From assembly GCA_958496175.1 (NCBI GenBank), contig OY292274.1, positions 51,966,630 to 52,030,629 of the forward strand: a stretch of 64,000 nucleotides of DNA. The letters run 5' to 3'. A program made the translations under genes and the position numbers. The notes under the pieces are model-generated. The model made no database searches. It had not been told where the DNA came from and worked only from the letters and a program-made list of their open reading frames with translations. Within the stretch, counting starts at the first letter, position 1. Each line of letters begins with the position of its first letter. Of this stretch, positions 29,090 to 41,214 are shown one piece after another. The stretch is from Sisyra terminalis (taxonomy: Eukaryota; Arthropoda; Insecta; Neuroptera; Sisyridae).

Positions 29090-31210
29090 TTGAACAAAAA
29101 CAAATCATCCCTTATATCCTTTTTGTGCATTTGAAAATTAACCAATTAGAAAAATAGAAACAATATCTCCGGTGTCCTTATGCTGCCTTATGCATACAGG
29201 ACAAACAATTTTTCTCACAACTACTTATGTAAGGGCATTGTTTTATAATCCTTTGGTAAAATATGCCCTTATTAGAATAGTCCCCCTAGAAAACCTTAAA
29301 TTTCAGGGTAACTTTGCTGAACGCATTTTTACCTCAATAACTTCCCATTTTGATTAACTAAGGATCTAGCCACGAAATGTAAATTATTTTTATGCTGTCG
29401 GTTAAGGAAGTTATTGAAGGAAGAAATTTTTTTCACGTTACAATTCACTTAAAAGCCTTAAATAATAATCCGTTGAGAAAATGAGACCTTATTATGAAAA
29501 ATTTCCCCCTGAAATGGCCCAATATCGGAAGAAATTTGTCGCAATGATTTACGGCTTCTTGACTTTCCGTTCTGAATTCCCGACCAAATATCCCATTAAA
29601 ACAAAGTATTTTTCTTTAAAAGCGTTTACGAGGTTTCAATCAATATAATTCGGTTTTATTTAAGCGAAATAAATCATCCCTTATATCCTATTTTTCCTGT
29701 TGAAAATAGTTCTTTTTGAAACTTTGAAATGGAATTGTGGCTGTCCTGATACCCACAGGAAGAAACTTTTTTCTCATTAAAATTCACTTGAAGGCATTAA
29801 TTCATAATCCGTTGAGAAAACCAGTCGCTATAATGAATAGTCACCCCTTGAAAATGATGAGTTTCAGGGCAAATTTAGTGCATTCATTGTTACATCCTTA
29901 ACTTCCCGCTTTTATTTCCCAAGGATTTAGCCACGTTAAAATCTTTTAACGTAGTTACATTTAGGAGGATTCAATCTAAAATATTAAACTAAATATTAAT
30001 GAAATTCACAATCCCTTATATCCTTTTTGTGCTCTTGAAAATTGTCCTTTTTGAAACTTTGAAATGATATTGCGGGTGTCCTTTTGTACACAGGACAAAA
30101 ATTTCTCAAATTTTATTAACTTTTATTATATACTTTTTATTATCTTCATATTTCTATATGATTGTAACAATTGATACATTTACATAAATTATATAAACAA
30201 TTGTAAGTAATGGATTAAGTATAGCACTCAGTGGTGTAAATTATGTTTCCATAAATTAGTGAACGTGATGTGATAAAGTGGTTAAAGTGATTAATAATCA
30301 AAAAACCAGAGAAAACACAAGCTTTTTATTTACTTTATATGCCTATATAATTGTAACAATTGATACTTCACATAAATTATATTAACTATTGTAATAATGG
30401 AAAAACTAATATTGTATTATATTATAAATTAAATTGATATTTACCATTAATAAATTTATTTAAATTGAATACATTGTTTCAATTCGATTTACCCCACCCA
30501 TCCTTTTGAAATGTATATTTCAGGGCTTTTTTTACAGTGAGAAAACATAGAAGAATTAAAATATTACAACGATAAGTAAGGTAAGGTAGGTTCAATGTTT
30601 TTCTATTGATTATCGAATAATACGATAAACACAATATCGAAAAATATTTTAACTTTTTGATGTCCTTATCGTTTTTTTTATTTTTAAATTTTAATTTTCT
30701 GATGGTATTGTTTTGAAATACAAATTTGTTTTTTCGAAAAAAAAGGATGAAGGACCTTAAAATATTGTCATATTTTTCGACAACTTTCCCCAACATAGAA
30801 CAGCTATGGTTCGAATATGGTCGGGAAATTCTATTTATTTCGATCGAAATAAATAGAAAACCCTCATCATTTTCAAGGGGTGACTATTCATTATAACGAC
30901 TAGTTTGTTCAACGGGTTTTAAAACAATACCCTTACGTGAGCAGTAATGTGAAAAAAAATCCCGTGTGCAAAAGGACACCAATTGATCTGAAATTTAACT
31001 GAATAATATTATCGAAACATACTTAATGTTTTGAAACGGGAAGTTAAGCAGCTGTAAATCCAAGCGAAAAATTTCGTTCGATATTGGGCCATTTCAGGGG
31101 GTGACTTTTCATTATGACGCCTGATTTTCTCAACGGATAATGAAATAAGGCATTCAAGTGAATTGTAATGTGAAAAAATTTTCTTCCAGTGGGTAATAGG
31201 AGAGTCACAT
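29090..31210. repeat. Cluster of diverged direct and inverted repeat units
   Basis: A repeat unit of about 300 bp occurs several times. Plus-oriented starts with tcccttatatcctttttgtgc are near 29107, 29669 and 30009. A mid block (taatccgttgagaaaa) is at about 29467 and 29807. Inverted copies of the mid and end blocks (ttttcaaggggtgact, tctcaacggataatg) are at 30870-30985 and 31025-31210. A second tandem pair shares attgtaacaattgatac near 30160 and 30350. Short frames within are incidental. The family is unidentified. Confidence 0.6.
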
Positions 31211-32366
31211 TTCCATATGTCATTAGTATAAAATATCAAAAACAAAGAGGTGGAACATGGCTTATAGCTCACAAGAGGAATAGCAAAAGTTTTTTTCAGC
31301 AAAGTTTTGCGATCTTTTTCTGAAAAATGTTTTTATTGTACCTAGATAAAGTGTTTGAACATATCCCAAATATTGCCTAAATAATTATAACAAAAATATC
31401 AATTTACGTATCTTTTGTATAACTGGTTTCCTCTTACGGCTGAATTCAACACTAAATTTTTCCATTATATTGAAGACTAATTATTGATGTGCACAGAAAT
31501 GTATACAAAACTAAGCACAATTCATCATAACTACTGATATACTGATATGAATATATTGTTGGTATGTTTGTGATTACAAATCACATATCATCTGTATATA
31601 TCGTTTGTATATTATTATATCTGTTTTTTTCTCTCTTTAAGACTTGGCAGAATATTTCTATCATATTTTATAGTTTTTAAAATACAAACATTAAAAAAGC
31701 TTGAAGAAAACTTATTAAAAATTTAGTTATTTTCATAGTGTTTTTTCGGACTAAAAAATATAATAAAATTTTTTTCTTAATGATTTTCATTTGATTTTTA
31801 TACGACGTTTCGTCATCTTTCGGGACTTTTTCAAGTACTGTATTAAAACATTTTTGAATACAATCTTGAACACTTTCTAGGCAGGAGAATTTTTAATGAA
31901 ATTAATAATTTAAAACCATTTACCTCAAGTATAAATCATTAAAAGTCAATATTGTTAAAAATATAGTTAAATTCTTATCGAGACATAAAAACATTGTTGT
32001 TAAAAATCTTTTAAAATGTATTTTACTTACTATCACAGATGAATATCACAAAAATATCACCAATAAACGTAAAATGCATACTGCTAAACAGCCTAATTAA
32101 AAATAAATCAAGAATTAAAAGCCCAGGGAATTCATGAATGATGTATAAGTTTTGAAGAAGGAGAGATCATAAATTTATTACTTCTGCTAAATTAAAGTAC
32201 TTAAAAAAAATACATTAGTTTGTTCTACAAAAAAAAAATCCAATTTAGATTTATTTTTTATATAATTCTTCATTTTACAATTATTAATCGTATTGTTACA
32301 GTTTTAAAATGACATTACAAAGTATTAGGACTATCAGGCATATTTAAGACGCATTAGCAGTATTAT
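31211..32366. other. AT-rich intergenic DNA
   Basis: No coding exon is seen. A phrase at 31800-31840 (acgacgtttcgtcatctttc) resembles dispersed-repeat text. A minus-strand AATAAA (32255-32250) lies about 112 nt past the stop of the next gene and probably ends its transcript. Confidence 0.4.
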
Positions 32367-35300
32367 CTATAAATCAGAGGTAACTGAATCACTTGACGAT
32401 GGTCTAGTTACGAAATAAGCTTTCCAGTTATTATTATAAGCGATTGTTTTATTTAAAATCAAAGAATTATCTTCCAACTCCCTTCGAAGCATATTTTGCA
32501 TAACATATCTTTGGTTTTTACACACATGAATTTCACCAAAACTTTTCGAACAAATGCATGTTTTGGGAATCTCTCCATCCGAAAAAGTTGTATTCAACTG
32601 TTTGCTTTCAGCAACGGATTTTTGTTCCTTATATGGATAGTGGACCGACTTTTGCAATACCTTTTTACGACGTCTTTTTTTTATAGGTGCAGAAGACCCT
32701 GAGGTAAATGAATTCAGTGAATTTTCTGCGGAGTTTTTACCTCGTATTTTTGGACAACTACATTGAAATGGTAAAGGAGCATCCTGGAGTTGAAATTCAT
32801 TGTCTTTTGCTATGTTTGTATTGTCCAAAACAAACTGATCAACCAAAGCTTGATAATCATTTGAAATTGGCGATGAAGTTTCTATATCTATAGAAGTTTT
32901 TGGCTCATTAAGGTAGTTCAATTTCTCTAAATATTCTCGTGTAGTTTCTTTTACATGATCCGACTCCGAATTATTACAATTTAAACATGATGAATTCAAA
33001 TCGGCATTTTTAGCGAGATTTTGTATATTTTGATTTAGTTCATTACAAATTTGCCAATTGGGTATTAGAACTTCTCCTTTTTTATTGTTTTCTTTGGTTG
33101 GTGCGTTTTCTGGTTCATAAAGAAATAGTCTTGAAGATAGTTGAGAAATTCCATGAGGATCTGGTTCCACTGCATTAACATTTAAGTTGTAAGAAAGTTG
33201 ATTAGAGATATCTGATTTCCAAATATAATCATCTTTTTTCATAACATTCCAGCCCCCATTCCCGTCTTGTTTTTCTGCCTTTGAATTTTCTTCTTCTTTC
33301 AAATTTGAAGTTACTCCTTCCTCTATCAAAAAAAAAAAATAATAAATAAAATAGAAATATTAGTAATTAAAACTACAGCAGTGTTTCTTTTTTAATAGTT
33401 AGTTCTAAAACTTATTCGTGCAGTTGTCCTTTTTTGCTTGAAAAATAATTTTATTTAGAATAACACAAGAAAAACTACACTAAAAACAACTACACGAATT
33501 ACACACCTTATCCTTTAATTAGATTTAGGATCACAATAAGACATTTTTTCCTTTAACTTAGTATTCTAAAATACATAATAATTACCTGTCCAATTTTTTT
33601 AATTACCCAAATTTTCACAAGAAATTATCTTCGTTACTAAAAACACACGGGAATGGCTCTACTTGACATATAAAAGGCTTTTGATACTCTACGGCATGAG
33701 GGGCTAATATACAAATTAATTAAAATGAAATTCCCAAGATTAATTATAATAATAATATGGAGTTATCTCAAAGAGCGCCAATTTTGTGTGCAAACCAAAA
33801 ATAAAATGTCAAATAGGGGATTAATTAAGGCTGGAGTCCTACAAGGGTCTATTATGCGACCTATTCTATTTATTCTGTATATAAATGATATTCCGCGGAC
33901 ACCCGAAACTTTCCTTTCCCTATATACTGACGATACAGCAATTTTTGCATCTTTTTGAAGAGCTGATACAGTGGCCAACAGAATAACCAAGGCCTTAAAA
34001 AGAATAATGATTTTATTTTAAAAAATGAAAAATAAAGGCCAATGATAACAAAACTGAAGCTATCCTATTCGCTAGAAGAAGATCCAACAAACATAAAAGG
34101 TATTAGTAAATGGGAAAAAACAGTTAGATACTTGGGGATGCAACTGAATTCCAGACTCAACTTTTCCGAACACATCAAATTAACTAAAAACAAATTAATG
34201 GCCCAAACTAGCATCTTATATCCATTTCTAAACAGACAATCAAGGCTGTCTACCACTAATAAATTAATAATTTATAAAACAGTGCTCAGACCAGTGCTTA
34301 CATATGCATGTCTAGTCTGGAGTTCGGTAAGCAAAACCAAATATGTGACAATACAGAGTCCAAAATAAGCTACTAAGAATGCTAAGAAACTACCCAGCCA
34401 AATACAAGGTACACTATCTACATGAGGAATTAAAGATACTACCGCTAGACTTATATATCCTCGCTTTGTCGCGGAAATTCTATATAAATGGTAAAAGTGG
34501 TCCTAGCCAAATAATTAAAAACATCAGTGACTACACCCTCGATGACCTACTCCACAAATACAGAAAATACAAATATAAAACAATTAGACATATGGTCTTA
34601 TAACAAACTGAAAACAGAAACAATATTCGGGGTGTTTTAAGAATTGCCATCTTTTTTTTCCCAAGTCAAATAAACAACTACAATATCGTAAACTAATCTC
34701 TATCCTAGATCAGGATCTACAGGCGCTGCTTGGATGGTTTATGCAAGGTACATCACAATTAAAATTAAAAACAAACTGTAAACAAAAGTATTTGTATATA
34801 TACAGTATAATCTCACTAATCCGGCACTTCGATAGATCGGCACATCCAACAATTCGGCACCCTTCGCCCACGCCTCCCTCGCCTCTCAATACCTGTGCAT
34901 ACATTTATTCCTTCTATGAAATGCTTTATTTTATTCATTACCTATGACTTTTTCACTATAATCCAGTAATCCGAACATTCCAATTATCTGGCACCTTTCG
35001 GTTTAGTGCCGGATTACTGAGATTACACTGTATTATAAGAGAAATAAATTTTATTTTATTTTTATCTTCGCTGCTTCTATTCAATAATGAATAAGAGTGA
35101 CTAAAATTGAGGCAGTTGTAACTTTAAAGGGGATGCATTTCAACATAGAAATTTATAAAAATATTTTTTTGACCTCAAAATAAGCCCTATACATATGCAC
35201 ACTGAATCTTGAAACATTGTATAAGTATGTGCATATTTGTAAAGGGGAACTTCTTATTTTTCTATTAATAAAAAAAATGGATTACGTACCTGGATTATTT

Positions 35301-37467
35301 CTCATTGATTTTGATAGTTCCGGTTTGTCTTCCATTGAAAGATTTAGTTTTGATAAACTTAAATTTGTTATTTGGGTATCATTACTTTTTCCCGAACATT
35401 TCGAAGGGTTAGAACAAGTAGTTAAGCTCGAATCATTTTTTTGTTTAATTTTTGCTCCAAAAGAGACTTTTATATTGTTTCCAGCGAGTTCTCCTTTTTC
35501 ATTATCAAGTATAGGAGTTTGCGTTTTGTTATCACTTTCATTTTGGTGGATTTTTGGAGCTAGGGGTTGAAGATTGCTACGTATCACATCTAATACTTGT
35601 CGCATTAGTTCTTGAGTTTCTGTATTGTTTTTTAACTGTTCCAAAAGAATGTTATAACGTTCATTACAAATTGAATCATTATGAACTTTCGTATTATTGG
35701 TTACAACAATATCCTGTAATAATTTCAAAATCGCTTTTTGATATTCCATTGACTGCTCTCGTAAAAAAGATAGGGTTTCTTCAGTTTTTACTACAAGATT
35801 TTTATCCAAACTTGCAGAAGTACCAGATTGTGTTTGCTTAGAAATTGTTTTTAAAGATTCTTCGTTGAAATCTCTTATTTGAAGCATAGACTTTCCCAAA
35901 TCAGATTTTTCATTTTCATTGGGATTTTGATTTTCTTTGGGTTCTTCAATTGCCCGCTTTTGATCTTTTTCGTTAGGAAAAGAACAACATAAGTCAATCG
36001 TTTGAATCTCCTCTTCATTTCCTAAAATCTTTTCAATATTGTGCATAAAATCTTCAGTTTGAATTTCAACTTCTTCATATTTCAAATGCTTTTTTGCTGG
36101 GCAAGAACTGGAACATTTCTGAACCTTATTTGGAGCTCTTGAGAAAATTTCAATGTTTGGTTGAAAATCTGTTTGCACTGTTGTTTCTTTTTTTGGGGTA
36201 TTCATCTTTTCTAATCGTTTTAAAACAGTCTGAAGACAAATTTCGGGATCGCAAATACATATTGGAGAAGTTTGAATACTTTGCATTGCATACCGATTCT
36301 CCAATTTGTTATTGGAAATCCCAATTTTCTTTGCATCGAAATGAGAAATATCGCTTGTCTCACTTTCGCTATAAATTAAATTTCCTTCATTTACTTTAGA
36401 ATCCAAACCAGGATTTGCTTCTATTTTGAAATCATCAATTTGTTCCCGAAAATAAGAATTAATTTCACCTGTTTTACTTCCTTCTTTTAAATCTCCCTGT
36501 AAAGAAGATGGCGCAGAATTAAGCCCAATATATTTTTTAAAATTTTCAAATATTTGCTCTTCAATAGAAAGTACATCCTTTTCAATGTTAATAGATTGTG
36601 ATGGTCCATGAATATTTTCTTCGTTTCCTTCACATAAACCTTTACGGTTGTTTATATCAACGTTACTTTTACTGTCGCTATTTTGTTCACTATTTTCATT
36701 TTTAATAATTTCAGGCTGATTTTCATGGACCACTTCTATTAGAGAAACATTCGATTTATGCGTAGATGAAAGATATGGCTTGGCATCCGAAGGATACACA
36801 TTAACGTTTGGTAATTTTTGGACTGAAAATGATCCAGGAATGTTAACGGAAGGCACGTTTTGGTATTGAAGGCGATTAGAATCTACTGTCTTTTCATTGA
36901 AAACTTCAACAGTTTGGGTTTCGGTAGTCACTGAATCAGGTTTAGTTTTTATTTTCGATAATCTTGTCTTACTACTGTTAGATTTAATGTTTTTCTTCGC
37001 TTTACATTTACAATTAATATTTGTATTCAATGCAGGAAGATAGTTAGTTTGATTTTTAATTGGTGCTTTACTTTCTGATTTTGTTTCTTTTTGAATATTA
37101 CTGGGTTGAATCGAAGTTTGATCGGAAGATAATATAGTATCTGCAGGTTTGTATTCGGGGTATTCCGTGTCTAAGGCATCTAATTCTTCACGAACTGATT
37201 TTAAAAGCATTTCAGCTTCAAAAAGTTTTTCTTTTGTAGATTCTTCCAAATTGATTAATGGTATGGTTACATTTTCCTCGGGATTTTCATTTTTACCGTG
37301 TGTCTAGGATACGAAGAACAATTAAACCAAATTAAAGAAATGTTTATCTAAGTAATACCATGTATTGATCCATCAAGTTTTCCAAGTTGTTACAATTTGT
37401 TTCCAATATTTCAGGGTTTTCGTGTTGATTATCCGACGATTCCGCTATATCAGTCGCACTAGTAGAA
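32367..37467 (-). CDS. Unrecognised acidic, TQT-motif-rich protein (5' end missing)
   Basis: Three minus-strand exons join in frame: 37467-37359, 37303-35290 and 33322-32367, giving at least 1025 residues. An upstream exon must supply the start, because the first visible exon opens in mid-codon. I do not recognise the family. The protein is Asn/Glu/Lys/Ser-rich and looks mostly disordered, with a Glu/Leu-rich N-terminal stretch (LEESTKEKLFEAEMLLKSVR) likely to be helical. Seven short motifs of the form [T/I/V/K]QT recur (ETQTVEV, SIQTSPI, TVQTDF, EIQTEDF, EIQTIDL, SKQTQSG, NKTQTPI), like dynein light chain LC8 sites. Cys pairs recur (CKC, CIC, CC, CSC, CIC). A basic cluster KKRRRKK in the last exon could be a nuclear signal. 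The last intron (33323-35289) contains a LINE and a MITE. Confidence 0.8.
33649..35060 (+). mobile_element. Jockey-like non-LTR retrotransposon fragment (dead)
   Basis: Plus-strand reverse transcriptase relics cover the palm and thumb. They include ALLDI, a stop, then KAFDTLRHEGLIYKLIKMKFP (motif A), AGVLQGSIMRPILF (usual form AGVPQGS) and YTDDTAIFA at the catalytic YxDD box. After a frame change the thumb follows: VRYLGMQLNSRLNF and LRPVLTYACLVWSS. Stops and frameshifts are frequent, and the endonuclease half is missing (5' truncation). The 3' end appears to run to the A/T-rich tail agaaataaattttatttta, interrupted by the MITE at 34803. It lies antisense in the last intron of the TQT-rich gene. 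Confidence 0.8.
34803..35030. mobile_element. pogo/Tigger-like MITE nested in the LINE
   Basis: A 228-bp element has about 26-bp terminal inverted repeats with two mismatches: left CAGTATAATCTCACTAATCC, right (inverted) CAGTGTAATCTCAGTAATCC, both continuing GGCAC. TA dinucleotides flank both ends (34801-34802 and 35031-35032). CAGT termini with TA duplication are the signature of the pogo/Tigger branch of Tc1/mariner. There is no coding capacity. Confidence 0.85.
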
Positions 37468-37510
37468 CTGAAATTAAAAAAGAAATGAGTTAATTAAATT
37501 GAACTGAGCA

Positions 37511-37684
37511 ATTTTTTTAAATCATTATTTACCGTCGCTATATAACTACTAAGGTCTTTAGCGACTCTAGGGTTAATAAGAATCCGTATTCGAGAAATAT
37601 TGAAAATTTGTTCGAATCGAGGATCAAACCCAACACCTACAGATTTTGGAGCGGTCATCTTGACCACTCGGCCACTAATATGCT
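37511..37684 (-). repeat. tRNA-derived SINE copy D
   Basis: A minus-strand copy with the full order: tttaaatcattatttaccgt (tail side), ggtctttagcgactctaggg, cgagaaatattgaaaattt, gaggatcaaacccaacacct and tgaccactcggcc (head). It lies just upstream of the first visible exon of the TQT-rich gene, probably in an intron. Confidence 0.8.
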
Positions 37685-38203
37685 TTAAACAAAAATTAAT
37701 TAAAAAACAAGATGATTGTAAATTCATAATAAAAAAGTGTTCATTTTAATTAAATAATATGTTATTTTCATTTAAATAAGGTCATAAAAGCAAAGCCCTC
37801 TCTCTGGGAAGCCCCTGTTACAAATACCTATATCCTACTTACACATTTAAGTAAATTGCATTAATTCAGTGATTTTAAAATTGTTTTTTGATGTAGGAGA
37901 AAGGCAATAATAGTCCTACAGAAGTTTTTTATAATAGTTGGAAGATCTTTCATTGGAATTTATTATACATGATATTGAAGGTTTGGTCTTACAGCTTCTT
38001 TCAGGGATCCTAGAGAACTATTAAATAGTAGTACTTCATTCGTAGTAGGGACAATTTCCACAATAGTAGGGTCAATCGTCAATCGTTACATATTATAATA
38101 ATTTTAGTTGAAAGATATTTAAAATGGCATTTATATTTTTACAGTATAGTATATTAAGTACTCAAAATTCTCACAGTAAGTAGCGATTAGTTAAGTTAGT
38201 GTA

Positions 38204-38399
38204 CTTATTGTAAGTTTTTTTTTAATTGTTATTTACCGTCGCTTTATAACTGCTAAGGTCCTTTCGCGACTCTAGGGCTAATTAAATTCGTTATCGAGAA
38301 ATGTTGAAAATTTGCACGATACGAGGATCGAATCCACTACCTACTAGTTTTGGAGCGGTCACCTAGACCACTCGGTTACCAGTAGGCTTATTGTAAGTT
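38204..38399 (-). repeat. tRNA-derived SINE copy E with 13-bp target duplication
   Basis: A complete minus-strand copy (38217-38386) is bounded by identical direct repeats CTTATTGTAAGTT at 38204-38216 and 38387-38399. This proves insertion by target-primed retrotransposition and fixes both ends of the family. The T-run after the left repeat is the poly(A) tail read in reverse. The head inverts to cctactggtaaccgagtggt. Confidence 0.92.
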
Positions 38400-39158
38400 A
38401 TGTAACTAGAAAAAAATAATGTTTTTTACACTCTTGTTATATTTATTTTGGAAAAAAAAAACAAATAATACATTTAAAATAATTTGCTATGACCGCACAA
38501 GGTTATAAAAGAAATTAAAATTTATAATAGTTTATATGCTTTTTGATTATACCTATAAAGAAATTAAAGCAAACAAAACTTATGTATTGACCATAAAATA
38601 AACTTGTGGAACAATAAGAAACACTTGTTATCGTTTACTGTTGGAAATTCTAAACAAAAAAAATATTGAAAACACGAATTTTTTATCACATTTCCACCAT
38701 CTAAAACTCTGTAGCTCAAGAATACATAATTATATTTTTGAATATAGTAGAATTAAATAATATATATACAGCGCCTACTATTCAATAGAAATTCCTAACT
38801 TTCCAGGTCAAAATTTGCTATTTTTTCTAGACCTTTATTAAAAAAACTTATAGACTATAGATTTGGCCCGCTAATAAAATTAAAAAACTTTATGATGTAA
38901 TCATATAATTATGGCGTGATATTATGTTTCATATTTATTCTGTTAATCTCAGCAGTTAATGTACAGGTTTTTTAGATTATATTGATTTACGAGACAGATT
39001 CATTCATCTTTTCCAAAATTTTTCACCAATTCCCGGAATTTTTCCCTAACCAATGGATATCTCGATGTATCATTTTGGGGCGCTATAGTCTTTCTTGAAC
39101 GCAACCTAGGAGAACTCCTGAAAAGGCCTCCAGAAGTCAGAATAGAAGACCAAATATC
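38400..39158. other. Intergenic, with hAT-repeat fragments
   Basis: AT-rich DNA. A block near 38787-38825 (attcctaactttcc, ggtcaaaatttgc) matches internal sequence of the element at 40894-41214 (ctaactttccggatcaaaattt), so part of this stretch belongs to the same dispersed family. Confidence 0.4.
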
Positions 39159-39386
39159 GTCGGCCTAAAGTGTTAATCTGCTAAGTCCATTTTTAATATT
39201 TTTTTTGTTCCATTAGGAAGGAATTACAAATTCTATGGAGTGACAAACTGAATTAGAAATAGAAAAAAAATAGAAATTTAAAATATAACATGAAACGAAA
39301 ACCTGATATCAATTCTAACTTAACTTTTTTCCTTCCCCTGTAAAAACTTTTAAAATAGACCTACTAGGTTAGCACTTTAAATCGAC
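39159..39386. mobile_element. Long-TIR MITE, copy 1
   Basis: The ends GTCGGCCTAAAGTGTTAATC and (inverted) GTCGATTTAAAGTGCTAACC are imperfect inverted repeats of about 40 bp. The interior (tttttttgttccattag, aatataacatgaaacgaaaa, ttttttccttcccctgtaaa) recurs at 48316-48545. AATAT flanks both sides and may be a target duplication. There is no coding capacity. Confidence 0.7.
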
Positions 39387-40893
39387 AATATTTTAATTAA
39401 AAATAATAGGAATGAGTTAAAAAATAGTTTAAGGAGTTTTTGTAGCTCGAAACAGCGACACCGAAAGATTTTGTAGGGGTCAAAGTTAAAATTTCTATGT
39501 TATTATGGCTCCTAGTGAACTTAGGGTGAATACAACACATTTAATTTTTTTTTTTGGGAAGACTGCATTTAGTTCTATATCTCAGTGGTACAAAACTGCT
39601 TTTAAATTGATCAATTATAATTATAACACAACCCACTGGAGCCAGAGTTATAGACAAAAATTAATTGACTTTGGGACGGTAGCCACAACCACTCAGCTTT
39701 AGTTATCTTTAAAAAATAATAAGAAATTACAATTTTCTTCTAATATTTTATTAATACACTGTTTATTTTTGTATTTACAAAATATATATGATACAGTTGT
39801 TAAGTATTTTAATATTTTATTATAAGTATGTTTCAATAAAATCACAATTGAATGAAACATTCAAATTATTTTTGAATTTACTTAACTTATACAGACACAC
39901 ATTGAAATTGTTTTGAAATTTTGTTTTAATTGAGAAAGAAAAAGAAATATTTAAAATATTAATAAATGTGGAATTAAACAAATTGAAAGACTTATTTAAT
40001 ACAATTGAAGACAACCGTTGTTCTCATTTACTTAAAAGTAAGCATTTGTATTGAAAACATTGAATACAATTCTGCTTATGATAATGGTCCATTCCGATTG
40101 TCTTACATGTACATGTATATATATATTTTAATTCTATACTGGACCTTCTATGGCAAGTATTAACTCAAATGACTCAAAAGTGATATTAGATAACTCAAAA
40201 TTTATATCCATCTTTCAGCAAATATTTTATAGTTCTAAACATTTTTAACAATATTTAACTGAATGAATAAGCACAAGGACACAAAAAGCTCAACAAATAA
40301 AATTACATTAAGGTTTGTATATTCATATTGCAGACGTAGCTTTATTTTTAAAATAAGTTTGTCGCATTTATTTATACAAACCCGTTAAAGAAATAAAGTA
40401 ATAACATTGAAAAATTTTATTTAGTTACAACTACGTTTATTTCTTTAAACATGTTGAAATAAAACATTGTTTTTTTACAATCAAGTAGAGACCATTCAAA
40501 AAAAAATCATTGCACTACGATTTTTTCTATTAGTCTCTTTTTAACAGGGATGAAAAAGTTTAAATTATTAATTATAATTCTTAATTATATAAAAGTATAG
40601 ACACCATTTTTGTGTTGATTTTTTAAATGTATTTTTTTTACATTTTACATACAGCAGCGAGTTTTGGAGTTCCTATATTCAAAAATTGTTATTAACAAAT
40701 AGTAGAAATAAGGATTATTCTCGCTTTTAAATCAAGAATTATTTCTTCCTTTAAAAATGACATCTATATTATTTTTATTTAAATTGTGTTTGACTAGGAC
40801 ACAAAAGATTAGAAAGATCAGACATATCTAAAATGTACAGTTAAATACACACCCACATTCATACATGCATACATTGACATTTTTTTTTATTTT
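39387..40893. other. AT-rich intergenic DNA
   Basis: No exon is supported. A weak SINE-head-like string (gggacggtagccacaaccactcag, about 39672-39695) may be another decayed minus-strand SINE. Possible upstream exons of the TQT-rich gene could lie here but are not recognisable. Confidence 0.3.
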
Positions 40894-41214
40894 CAGGGTT
40901 GCCGCAGTAAATCACAATTAAATGGGTTAGTTTTCTAACTTTCCGGATCAAAATTTCGTGCTTTTCTTAACATTCTCGAAAATTGAACTAACAATCGATG
41001 CTTAAACTTTCCTAACTTAATGAAAATATATCACTTTTATTTTTTGCAAGGAAAACGTTAGAAATTATCATAAGATGGAGACAAGGCTAAACAGTTTATT
41101 TCTCTTGAGATTGAAAAGGTATTTTTACAAATTTTCCAGAATTTCTCTTGACGTTTCCTAGCACAAAAATCTTAACATTTCTTGAATGAATTTGAAGATA
41201 TTGTGGCAACCCTA
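40894..41214. mobile_element. hAT-like MITE with AGGGTTGCC ends
   Basis: The left end CAGGGTTGCCGCAGTA and the inverted right end TAGGGTTGCCACAATA form the terminal repeats. The interior is rich in aattttcca/tttccta phrases, like insect hAT MITEs that begin CAGGGTTGCCAC. A target duplication is not evident. Confidence 0.6.

Noticed and set aside
39570..39705. Another SINE copy
   Set aside because: Only the head-like string gggacggtagccacaaccactc is similar; the body and tail are absent, so it is not called separately.
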